Below the pieces are notes generated by a model. It was not told where the DNA came from, did no database searches, and saw nothing but the letters and a program-made list of their open reading frames with translations. A stretch of 40,691 nucleotides of DNA from Chloroflexota bacterium (GTDB lineage: Bacteria > Chloroflexota > Dehalococcoidia > SZUA-161 > SpSt-899): assembly GCA_018657655.1 (NCBI GenBank), contig JABHWQ010000358.1:1-40691 (forward strand), read 5' to 3'. The position numbers and the translations under genes were made by a program. Shown piece by piece: positions 1-7,454 of the stretch (position 1 is the stretch's first letter; each line of letters begins with the position of its first letter).

Positions 1-1
1 C

Positions 2-361
2 CAGGGATTCTGGGATGGAGTGAAGAACAGGAAACTGGTCTTCCAGCGATGCAAGGAATGCAGCACCTGGGTTCATCCCCAGAGACCTACCTGTCCCAAA
101 TGCAGGTCTCTGGAAAAAGAATGGGTTCCTTCCAGCGGAAAGGGGGCCGTTCATAGCTGGGTAGTCTACCGAGATGCGCCACACCCAGGGTTCATTGCGC
201 CGCATGTAGTGGTTCGGGTGGAACTGGAGGAAGGCGTGCGAATCATCAGCAACGTGGCAGAGGTGGAATTGGATGGAATTTACATTGGAATGCCGGTGGA
301 AGTAGTGTTCGAAAATGTGACCGAAGAACTCGCTCTTCCCAAATTCAAAAAGGCAGGTTAG
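2..361 (+). CDS. DUF35 Zn-ribbon/OB-fold protein, 5' end outside window
   Basis: This is a small acyl-CoA-binding accessory protein of the DUF35 (Zn-ribbon plus OB-fold) family. Members usually partner a thiolase or acyl-CoA enzyme encoded next door. Two CxxC pairs (CKEC and CPKC), 11 residues apart, form the rubredoxin-like zinc ribbon, and a beta-rich OB-fold follows. A GTG at 20 could start translation. However, the same frame is open to the left edge and reads GFWDGVKNRK there, which matches the FW-containing helix that normally precedes the zinc ribbon in this family. The true start therefore probably lies upstream of the window. The next gene begins 2 bp after the stop, so the two are cotranscribed. 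Family assignment is firm; the substrate is unknown. Confidence 0.85.
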   Translation, partial: QGFWDGVKNRKLVFQRCKECSTWVHPQRPTCPKCRSLEKEWVPSSGKGAVHSWVVYRDAPHPGFIAPHVVVRVELEEGVRIISNVAEVELDGIYIGMPVEVVFENVTEELALPKFKKAG

Positions 362-363
362 AT

Positions 364-1491
364 ATGGACTTCTCACTCACTGAAGAACAGCAATTATTGA
401 AAAACTCGGCGCGCGATTTTCTGAATACGGAATGTCCGAAATCTGTGGTGAGGGAGCTGGAAGCTAGCGAATCCGGCCATTCCCCGGAACTTTGGAGGAA
501 GATGTCAGAGTTAGGGTGGATGGGGCTGCCACTGCCGGAGCAGTATGGCGGAGCAGAATTTAGCTTGTTGGACCTGGCGATTCTCTTTGAAGAGATAGGT
601 CGTGCAGCCATGCCCAGTCCCATGTTTAATAATGTGGTTCAGGGAGCACTGCCTATTCTTGATTGGGGAACAGAGGCCCAAAAGAGTTCGCTCTTGCCCA
701 AGGTGGCCAGCGGTGAAATGATCCTAACATTCGCGATGGCAGAACCTCAGGTAAATTACGATGCCAGATTTGTTGCCACCAAAGCTACACTTCAGGGTGA
801 TGGGTATTCGCTCTCCGGCACCAAGCTTTTTGTCTCTTATGCCCATATCTCGGACAAGATACTCACCGTAACCAGAACCAGTGGATCGCCTGGCGATGAA
901 AAAGGATTGACCGTCTTTATCGTCGATGCCAAAGCATCTGGTGTTACCGTGACTCAGCTTGAAAACATTGCTGCCGACAAAATATCCGAGGTTGTGTTGG
1001 ATGGAGTGTCAGTATCATCAAGCGATGTGCTGGGTAAGGTCGATGAGGGATTGGCAGTAGTTCAATCCATGCTGGCAAAGGCAGCTGCTATACGTTGTGC
1101 CGAAATGGTTGGCGGAGCACAGGTAGAGATCGAGATCACTGCCGACTATACCAAAACGAGACATCAATTCGATCGCCCTATTGGCACTTTTCAGGCTGTT
1201 CAACACAAGCTGGCTGATATGTTCATTGATGTTAATGGTGCACGCTGGGTTACCTATCAGGCGATATGGCGTCTAACTGAGGGACTGTCAGCGGAAAGGG
1301 AGTTGGCTATAGCCAAAGCCTTCACCGATATCGCTAGCCAACGGATAGCCCTTGGAGCTCAGCAATTGCATGCTGGCATCGGATTTGATAAGGACTACGA
1401 CATTCATTTCTACTACCGTCGTCAGAAGGCCTTCGATCTCAGGCTGGGTACCACTGCTGTTCATTTGGCAACACTTGCGGATCAAATTTGA
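364..1491 (+). CDS. Acyl-CoA dehydrogenase family protein
   Basis: A 375-residue protein with the acyl-CoA dehydrogenase fold: an N-terminal helical domain starting MDFSLTEEQQLL, a middle beta domain (FAMAEPQVNYD) and a C-terminal four-helix domain (RHQFDRPIGTFQAVQHKLADM). It would be a soluble flavoprotein oxidising an acyl-CoA thioester to the 2-enoyl-CoA. The C-terminal region where many members carry the catalytic glutamate reads KAFDLRLGTTAVH and has no obvious YEG or E-G motif. It may therefore use a glutamate elsewhere, or work as the non-catalytic half of a heteromer, as in FadE/ChsE-type pairs. Its sequence is much more divergent than that of the second dehydrogenase downstream. It starts 2 bp after the DUF35 gene. 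Substrate unknown. Confidence 0.85.
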   Translation: MDFSLTEEQQLLKNSARDFLNTECPKSVVRELEASESGHSPELWRKMSELGWMGLPLPEQYGGAEFSLLDLAILFEEIGRAAMPSPMFNNVVQGALPILDWGTEAQKSSLLPKVASGEMILTFAMAEPQVNYDARFVATKATLQGDGYSLSGTKLFVSYAHISDKILTVTRTSGSPGDEKGLTVFIVDAKASGVTVTQLENIAADKISEVVLDGVSVSSSDVLGKVDEGLAVVQSMLAKAAAIRCAEMVGGAQVEIEITADYTKTRHQFDRPIGTFQAVQHKLADMFIDVNGARWVTYQAIWRLTEGLSAERELAIAKAFTDIASQRIALGAQQLHAGIGFDKDYDIHFYYRRQKAFDLRLGTTAVHLATLADQI

Positions 1492-1523
1492 AGTTTTTCA
1501 GAACACCGGGTTTATCAATTCGC

Positions 1524-1560
1524 GTATCCCTCAACCATTAACGGTTGAGGGATACTTTTG
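1524..1560 (+). terminator. Rho-independent terminator after first acyl-CoA dehydrogenase
   Basis: A perfect 13-bp inverted repeat (GTATCCCTCAACC and its complement) with a 6-nt loop is followed by a short T run. It lies about 30 bp past the stop codon and separates the DUF35/dehydrogenase unit from the next gene. Confidence 0.8.
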
Positions 1561-1593
1561 TATGTTCGGTATATGCTCAAGTTAGTCAGCGTA

Positions 1594-1624
1594 TTTCAAC
1601 CTCTCCCTTAGAATCTGCTATAAT
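1594..1624 (+). promoter_or_regulatory. Extended -10 promoter for the glutaryl-CoA dehydrogenase-like gene
   Basis: A consensus TATAAT at 1619-1624 is preceded by TGC, giving an extended -10. The -35 region is weak (TTCAAC or TTTCAA near 1594-1600). It sits between the terminator and the gene at 1676, which has a strong GAGGAGG ribosome site just upstream. The 12-base string TGCTATAATTAT here recurs exactly at 27507. Confidence 0.6.
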
Positions 1625-1675
1625 TATCCGGGTCTTAAAATCTCTACCAATACGATAAATTGAGGAGGTACAAAG

Positions 1676-2842
1676 ATGGATTTTGAATTACCCGAAGAAT
1701 TACGAATGCTGCGCAATATGGTTCGCGAATTCGCCGATGAGAAAATCGCCCCCTTCGCAGATGAATGGGACGAAAAACACTATGTCCCTTATGAAGAAGT
1801 AATCAAACCCATGGGTGAACTGGGCCTGTTCGGCACGGTGCTTCCGGAAGAATACGGTGGCAATGACATGGGTTGGCTGGCCGCCATGATTATCACTGAA
1901 GAGATAGCCCGAGCCTCCAGCGCTCTCCGCGTACAGATCAATATGGAGACTCTGGGTTGCGCTTTCACTATCTTTCGGTATGGGTCCGACGAACTCAAAC
2001 AAAAAGGCTATATCCAGAAACTTGTCTCCGCTGAATACATCGGCGGATTCGGTATCACCGAGCCGGAAGCCGGTTCTGACATGATGGCGATGAAGACTAC
2101 TGCTGTTGATAAGGGTGATCACTGGCTACTCAATGGCTCCAAGACCTGGATTTCCAACGCCAGCATCGCTGATGTGCTTATTTGCTATGCTTACACGGAC
2201 AGAGAGGCCAAGGGGAAGGGGCTTTCTGCTTTTATTATTGAGCCCAAAAACCATCCCGGTATTGCGACGAGTGACCTGGACAAGATGGGTACTCGTTCTA
2301 CCCCTACGGGAGAGGTGTTCCTGGAAGACGCCAAGATTCCCAAGGAGAACATTTTAGGCAAGCCGGGTGACGGTACCAAGATCGTTTTTAGTTCTCTTAA
2401 CCAGACCAGACTTTCGGCTGCGGCGGGTGGTATTGGTGTGGCCCAGGCGGCTTTGGATTCAGCTATTGCCTACTGTAAAGAGCGCAAGCAATTCGGCCAG
2501 TTTATCGGTGAGTATCAAATGAATCAGGATCTCATTGCACAGGTTGCCTGTGAGTTAGAGGCGGCGCGATATATGGTTTACAAAGCTGCGATACAGAAGG
2601 ACCAGGGCAATTTGGGGAATACTTATGAGGTAGCTGTGGCCAAATATCTCTCCGGCGAAATCGCCATGAAAGCCGCTCGCACCGCTATGAAGATTCTGGG
2701 CGCTTATGGTTATTCCACTGAATATCCGGTAGCCCGATACTATCGCGATGCGCCTCTTTATGAGATTGTTGAAGGATCATCCAATACCTGCAAGCGTATT
2801 GTGGCTATGGATTTACTCGATATTAGAAAAGCAAACAGGTAG
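1676..2842 (+). CDS. Acyl-CoA dehydrogenase, glutaryl-CoA dehydrogenase-like
   Basis: A 388-residue flavoprotein of normal acyl-CoA dehydrogenase length. Motifs run in order: N-terminal helical domain with the YGG turn (PEEYGGNDMGW), the FAD/substrate signature GFGITEPEAGSD, WISNASIADV, and the helix RKQFGQFIGEYQMNQD. The C-terminal YEIVEGSSNTCKR supplies the expected catalytic glutamate at about residue 366. The stretches SSALRVQINME, NQTRLSAAAGG and ILGAYGYSTEYPVARYYRDAP strongly recall glutaryl-CoA dehydrogenases from anaerobic aromatic degraders (Desulfococcus type). Whether it decarboxylates to crotonyl-CoA or stops at glutaconyl-CoA cannot be told from sequence alone. It is a single-gene transcription unit between its own promoter and terminator. 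Confidence 0.85.
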   Translation: MDFELPEELRMLRNMVREFADEKIAPFADEWDEKHYVPYEEVIKPMGELGLFGTVLPEEYGGNDMGWLAAMIITEEIARASSALRVQINMETLGCAFTIFRYGSDELKQKGYIQKLVSAEYIGGFGITEPEAGSDMMAMKTTAVDKGDHWLLNGSKTWISNASIADVLICYAYTDREAKGKGLSAFIIEPKNHPGIATSDLDKMGTRSTPTGEVFLEDAKIPKENILGKPGDGTKIVFSSLNQTRLSAAAGGIGVAQAALDSAIAYCKERKQFGQFIGEYQMNQDLIAQVACELEAARYMVYKAAIQKDQGNLGNTYEVAVAKYLSGEIAMKAARTAMKILGAYGYSTEYPVARYYRDAPLYEIVEGSSNTCKRIVAMDLLDIRKANR

Positions 2843-2872
2843 TTCAAACACAATTCCTCAAATCGAGATTGT

Positions 2873-2901
2873 AAAAGGCCCGCTCATTGCGGGCCTTTTT
2901 T
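2873..2901 (+). terminator. Strong Rho-independent terminator
   Basis: An 11-bp stem (AAAAGGCCCGC with GCGGGCCTTTT), a TCATT loop and a run of T lie 30 bp after the stop codon. The terminator separates the metabolic genes from the glycan island. Confidence 0.92.
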
Positions 2902-3030
2902 ATGCTTTGGGGGGTTCTCCTCACTTTCCAGCTTCAAGACGATGATTATTTTATATATCTTCTCGATGAGGCCGAATTGAAGGCAATTGCCTGTTTCAAA
3001 ATTCCTGATGAATGTTTATGGGATTTTTAT

Positions 3031-3059
3031 TCCAATTCATAGTACTAATGTACTATACT
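3031..3059 (+). promoter_or_regulatory. Possible promoter upstream of the ABC transporter
   Basis: This AT-rich stretch contains a TATACT box at 3054-3059 and no convincing -35 element. The motif GTACTAT recurs around it. It is the only promoter-like sequence between the terminator and the ABC gene. Weak support. Confidence 0.25.
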
Positions 3060-3089
3060 GTGTGTACTATGCTTCACTTAGCGTGTTAG

Positions 3090-4946
3090 GTGAAGTGCTG
3101 GATGCCCGGTTTTGAAGGGGTGTTGAGGTTGACAGCCTCACGAAAAGCAGAAATGATCGAGAAACGGACAGGTTGGGTGAAGATAGTTTGGTTTTTCCTC
3201 AAACCATATAAATACTATCTTCTTATCCTGTTGGGCCTCTGCTTGATCATTGGACTGCTGGAAACCCTACATATGGCATTGCTCTATCCCATTCTAAATG
3301 CCAGTTTGGAGAGTGGGGGGGTTGGAGACAACAATCTGTTTTTCAGGATTTTGAATGATGTAGCAGAAATCATTCCCGTTGATGATGTATTAGTATCAAG
3401 CTGTATTCTGTTCGTGATCCTCACTATTTTATATTCCGCTTCCCGACTACTCTACGCCAATCTCGCTCCTCGAGTTACGGCCAAAATTGTGAGAGAGTAC
3501 GAACAAGAAGTATTTCGGAAATATACAACATCGGACTATCGATTCTTTATCGATAATAGACAGGGAGATCTTATATATAGGGGATCGCAAGCTCCTCAAT
3601 TCATCGGCAATACAGTGATTGCCCTAGCCAGATCCGCAGTTGAGATCATCCTGGCAGTTTTTATATTGTTCTTGCTAGTTTCAATCTCATGGAAGGGTAC
3701 CATTGCCGTAGTACTGGCTGGAGCAGGGTACTACTATTTCACGCGATACTTGAGTAGCCGAATCTCGTATGTAACAGGCAAGGGAATGCGCCGAGCAATT
3801 GAGAATGAGAATGTGATCATGAATGAATACATCACCGGCGTCAAGCAAATACGCGCAACTCAGTCTTCGACCGAGTGGAGAAATAGATTCAACAAGGCAG
3901 CCACATCTAGATGGAAAAACTGGAGCAAGAACCAGTTTTGGAGTCAGGTTCCTGCTCGACTCCTTGAGCTCTTGATGTTTGGAACAATAGCCGTAATAGT
4001 CATCATAATAAAGGTGCAATACCCAGATCAGTTCTTCTCCATGATCCCCATGTTCGGTACGTTTGCATTCGCCGTATTTAAGCTATTGCCAAAGCTATCG
4101 GCTACAGGAACTACGCTGATGAACGTGGCGAACTGGATCCCAAATCTCGAATCAGTTCAGGAACTTCTCTCGGACAAAACCTATAGTCAAATCAAAAGCG
4201 GTACCACGAAGCTAACAAGATTCAAAAACAGTATCGAGTTCAAGGATGTAAGCTTCACCCACATAGGAAGGGCATCTACTCTGAACAATATTTCAAGTGG
4301 AATCAAAAAAGACAATATAACCGCAATAGCGGGATCATCCGGTTCCGGGAAGTCCACCATTGTGGATTTATTATTGCGCCTATATGATGTGGATGAAGGG
4401 CAAATACTAATAGATGGCATTAACATCAAAGATTACGATATATCCACATTTCTGGCTCAGGTTGGATTTGTAGGGCAAGAGACCTTCATCTTTAATGCAT
4501 CCATTCGTGACAATATAGCCTTTGGAGATGAGGCCTCTAATGATGAAATAATCGAGGCAGCTAGACTTGCAAATGCCCATGAATTCATCGAGCAGCTTCC
4601 GGAAGGATATGATACGATAGTAGGCGATCGAGGTTTGAGGCTTTCCGGCGGAGAAAAGCAGCGCATCGCTATTGCCAGAGCAATGGTGAGAAAGCCACAA
4701 ATACTCATACTGGATGAAGCCACAAGTTCGCTGGATAACGTCTCCGAAGCAATTGTACAAAAGGCGATTGACCGAGTGTCTGAAAGCTGTACTACCCTAG
4801 TGATCGCCCATCGGTTGTCAACCATTCGGAACGCCGACATAATATACGTTCTTGATAATGGGAAGATCGTTGAGAGCGGTACTCATGAGGAATTGATCAG
4901 CCAAAAAGGGAAGTACTGTGAACTATACAATAGGGAGGAAGCATAA
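3090..4946 (+). CDS. MsbA-type ABC exporter (fused membrane and ATPase domains)
   Basis: An inner-membrane half-transporter that would dimerise to flip a lipid-linked sugar, lipid or polysaccharide precursor. The N-terminal ~320 residues hold about six hydrophobic spans, beginning with YYLLILLGLCLIIGLLE. The C-terminal nucleotide-binding domain is complete: Walker A GSSGSGKS (lysine at about residue 421 of the longest reading), Q-loop GFVGQETFIF, signature LSGGEKQR, Walker B ILILDEATSSLD and H-loop IAHRLS. The start is ambiguous. The longest frame opens with GTG at 3090, ATG at 3102 follows an AGGTGA-like site, and ATG at 3153 gives the most usual N-terminus. It is the first gene of the glycan island and its only visible exporter. 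Substrate inferred only from context. Confidence 0.9.
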   Translation: MKCWMPGFEGVLRLTASRKAEMIEKRTGWVKIVWFFLKPYKYYLLILLGLCLIIGLLETLHMALLYPILNASLESGGVGDNNLFFRILNDVAEIIPVDDVLVSSCILFVILTILYSASRLLYANLAPRVTAKIVREYEQEVFRKYTTSDYRFFIDNRQGDLIYRGSQAPQFIGNTVIALARSAVEIILAVFILFLLVSISWKGTIAVVLAGAGYYYFTRYLSSRISYVTGKGMRRAIENENVIMNEYITGVKQIRATQSSTEWRNRFNKAATSRWKNWSKNQFWSQVPARLLELLMFGTIAVIVIIIKVQYPDQFFSMIPMFGTFAFAVFKLLPKLSATGTTLMNVANWIPNLESVQELLSDKTYSQIKSGTTKLTRFKNSIEFKDVSFTHIGRASTLNNISSGIKKDNITAIAGSSGSGKSTIVDLLLRLYDVDEGQILIDGINIKDYDISTFLAQVGFVGQETFIFNASIRDNIAFGDEASNDEIIEAARLANAHEFIEQLPEGYDTIVGDRGLRLSGGEKQRIAIARAMVRKPQILILDEATSSLDNVSEAIVQKAIDRVSESCTTLVIAHRLSTIRNADIIYVLDNGKIVESGTHEELISQKGKYCELYNREEA

Positions 4947-5000
4947 AGTCATGCATTTTTGTCCTAGTGTCCATTTTTCAAGAAATGCCAGGAAACCTTC

Positions 5001-5489
5001 ATGAAAAGACTTTTCATCCACATAGGAACACACAAAACAGGCTCAACAGCTTTACAACAAACATTCTTAGCCAACAATCGGTTATTGAGCAAATACGACT
5101 ATTGCTTCTTGTCACCCGATAAGACTCAGCATCGCAACGTCAAAGAGATAGCACGGGAAAATAGCAAGGAACTTAATAATGAAAAAAATCGGCTTTCCAA
5201 AATAATCCAGAAGCAATCAGCAACCAATATCATTCTCAGCAGCGAAGGATATTTTGGTAATTACATGAATGCTTACTCCGATATCAACCAGATAGCAAAT
5301 AACCTCAGATTTGTAACCCAACCATATGAAGCCAGAATAATGGTGTTACAACACGTAAAAAGTTCAGACACTATCAGAAGGTTGAGCACCGCTGAGAAAG
5401 CATTTTCTCAAATATTGGAGAAACTAAGATTGAAAAATATAGTACGAAAATCTCTAATACGTCTAACGTCAACCATTGAAAGTCACTAA
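5001..5489 (+). pseudogene. Truncated sulfotransferase-like gene
   Basis: The N-terminus carries the PAPS-binding loop of sulfotransferases (FIHIGTHKTGSTALQ, residues 5-19), followed by the SSEG turn near residue 75. Family members are usually 250 residues or longer, with an R...S 3'-phosphate motif after the second strand. Here the sequence after about residue 118 (LQHVKSSDTIRRL) does not match that motif, and the frame stops at 162 residues, only 49 bp before the next gene. The missing C-terminal half therefore has nowhere to be. A ribosome site (AGGAAA) is still present. It most likely is a relic produced by internal deletion or frameshift. A short active enzyme is less likely. Confidence 0.6.
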
Positions 5490-5538
5490 CTTGCACTAGA
5501 TTATATAATCTTTGTACATTCCTAAGTGAGGATACCAT

Positions 5539-6519
5539 ATGAGAGATTTCTATAAAGGCAAGCATATTCTGATCACTGGCGGTGCAGGATATATAGGCCA
5601 GTTATTAATAGAGCAACTGATTGAATTCAACCCTGCAGTCATCAGAATCCTTGATGTCCATGAAAATGGTCTCTTCAATTTGCGCCAAAAATATCAGGAA
5701 ACAGCCGAGGACAAGGTCAGGTTCCTTCTGGGAGATATCCGCAATATAAACAGGTTACGCTATGCATTAAATGGTGTTGATATTGTTTTCCACACAGCAG
5801 CATATAAACATGTAGTTGAATGTGAATATAACCCGATAGATGCTGTGGAGACTAACATAAATGGTACCTCCAACGTTATTCAAGCTGCTCTAGAGAGCAA
5901 TGTGGAAAGGGTCATTTTTACAAGTTCAGACAAAGCTGCAAACCCCTCAAACTCAATGGGAGCAACCAAGTTGCTTGCTGAAAAACTGATGATTGCTGCA
6001 AATGGTTACAGAGGTACGCATGGTACCATATTCGCCTGCTGTAGATTCGGGAATGTTGTACGTTCCAGCGGTTCAGTTGTCCCCTTATTCGAAGATCAAA
6101 TAAAACAAGGTAAGAGCATAACTCTGACAGATCCCAATATGACTCGATTTCTAATATCAAATAGCAAGGCCATTGAGCTGGTTTTAAGATCAGCGATGCT
6201 GGCTCATGGAGGAGAAGTTTTCATTTTTAAGATGCCATCGATAAACATAGGTGATCTTGCGAATGTAATGATGGAAAAATACGGAACAGTCCCAAAAGAG
6301 ATAATTGGTAAAAAAGCTGGCGAAAAAATGTATGAAGAGCTAATGACTGAAGAGGAGAAATCGAGAACGTTTGAAAACGAAGAAATGTATGTTATATCCC
6401 CTACAATAGCAGATAGCAAACATGTTAGTTATGAAGGATTTACCAAGGTAGCAGAAATCAATAATTCACGGGACGCAGATCGTATGAGCAAAGATGAAAT
6501 ACTGAGGTTAATCGAATGA
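5539..6519 (+). CDS. UDP-GlcNAc 4,6-dehydratase-like SDR (CapD/PseB/PglF family)
   Basis: A soluble 326-residue extended SDR expected to dehydrate a UDP-HexNAc to the 4-keto-6-deoxy sugar, the first step to a nonulosonic acid. The NAD-binding motif GGAGYIG lies at residues 14-20. The catalytic region reads SSDKAANPSNSMGATK: the DK pair is kept, but the usual catalytic tyrosine is methionine, as in the WbpM/PglF/CapD subgroup rather than the YGATK of classical PseB. RFGNVVRSSGSVVPLF and LTDPNMTRF are typical of the family. A GTGAGGA ribosome site precedes the ATG, and the stop overlaps the next start by 4 bp. Family is certain; the stereochemistry at C5 is not. Confidence 0.85.
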   Translation: MRDFYKGKHILITGGAGYIGQLLIEQLIEFNPAVIRILDVHENGLFNLRQKYQETAEDKVRFLLGDIRNINRLRYALNGVDIVFHTAAYKHVVECEYNPIDAVETNINGTSNVIQAALESNVERVIFTSSDKAANPSNSMGATKLLAEKLMIAANGYRGTHGTIFACCRFGNVVRSSGSVVPLFEDQIKQGKSITLTDPNMTRFLISNSKAIELVLRSAMLAHGGEVFIFKMPSINIGDLANVMMEKYGTVPKEIIGKKAGEKMYEELMTEEEKSRTFENEEMYVISPTIADSKHVSYEGFTKVAEINNSRDADRMSKDEILRLIE

Positions 6520-7454
6520 ATGTTCTTGTGACCGGAGGAGCAGGTTTCATTGGGCGATGGGTTGTTAAAAAACTCCTGTCAGAAAACGTTAATGTCTGGG
6601 TATTAGACAACCTTTCGAACGGCAGTGAACAGAATTTGGTGGAATTTGATCAAATTAACAACTATCAAGGACTCACCATTGGAGATATCTCGGACATTTC
6701 ATGTGTTGAACGGGTATTCAAGACTCAGTTTGACGTATGCATCCATACAGCTGCGCAAATCAATGTTCAGGAAAGCCTAGACAATCCGCATAAGTCCTTC
6801 CGTGTCAACATGGTCGGCACCTACAATGTCCTCAGCTGTGCGCTAAAATCCAAGACCAAGGTTATACTCATCGGGACTTGCATGGTGTATGATATGGCCA
6901 CATCAGATGGGATATCGGAACTCTCATCAGTTAAACCTGCATCACCTTACTCAGGTTCCAAATTGGCTGCTGAAGAACTGGCCCTCTCCTATTACTATGG
7001 ATTTGGGCTCCCAGTCACTGTCTTGAGACCGTTCAATACCTATGGGCCTTTTCAGAAAACAAACATGGAAGGTGGCGTTGTTTCCATTTTTGTTCAGAAC
7101 CATATCGCTGGGGAAAACCTAAAAGTGTTTGGTGATGGAACACAAACCAGAGATCTGCTTTACGTGGAGGATTGCGCTGAATTCATTGTTCGAGCAGCAT
7201 TCTCTGAAAACTCTGCCGGAGAAGTGATCAACGCAGGAACCGGCAGAGATATCTCAATCAATGATCTTGCATTGCTAATTTGCAGGGACCTCAATAGAAT
7301 AGAGCACGTCAAACACCACCATCCTCAAAGTGAGATTCAGAAACTATTAGGCAGCTTTTCCAAAGCACAAAAGCTTTTGGGATGGAAACCAAAAACTCCG
7401 CTAGAAGAAGGCATTGCCAAAACTGAGCAATGGATAAAAACAGATTACTCATAA
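6516..7454 (+). CDS. NAD-dependent epimerase/dehydratase, GalE/RmlB-like SDR
   Basis: A 312-residue extended SDR acting on a nucleotide sugar. GGAGFIG at residues 7-13 binds NAD(P), LDNLSNG is the adenosine-binding loop, GTCMVYD carries the catalytic Thr/Ser position, and YSGSK is the YxxxK pair. FGDGTQTRDLLYVEDCA is the classic substrate-domain motif of UDP-glucose 4-epimerases and dTDP-glucose dehydratases. It overlaps the dehydratase by 4 bp and the next gene by 25 bp, so it is translationally coupled into the acidic-sugar pathway. The exact reaction (4-epimerisation, 4,6-dehydration or reduction) cannot be read from sequence. It is an additional SDR compared with the standard six-step pseudaminic pathway. 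Confidence 0.8.
   Translation: MNVLVTGGAGFIGRWVVKKLLSENVNVWVLDNLSNGSEQNLVEFDQINNYQGLTIGDISDISCVERVFKTQFDVCIHTAAQINVQESLDNPHKSFRVNMVGTYNVLSCALKSKTKVILIGTCMVYDMATSDGISELSSVKPASPYSGSKLAAEELALSYYYGFGLPVTVLRPFNTYGPFQKTNMEGGVVSIFVQNHIAGENLKVFGDGTQTRDLLYVEDCAEFIVRAAFSENSAGEVINAGTGRDISINDLALLICRDLNRIEHVKHHHPQSEIQKLLGSFSKAQKLLGWKPKTPLEEGIAKTEQWIKTDYS

Noticed and set aside
1700..2122. A 140-codon open frame on the - strand inside the glutaryl-CoA dehydrogenase-like gene
   Set aside because: It is antisense to a strongly conserved enzyme, has no recognisable domain and no ribosome site. It is a by-product of the codon pattern. The same holds for other antisense frames, such as 14538-14960 and 4457-4840.
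5491..5509. A promoter before the dehydratase (TTGCAC and TATAAT)
   Set aside because: The TATAAT at 5504-5509 is good, but TTGCAC is only 7 bp away and the alternative TTGAAA is 22 bp away, so no workable -35 spacing was found.
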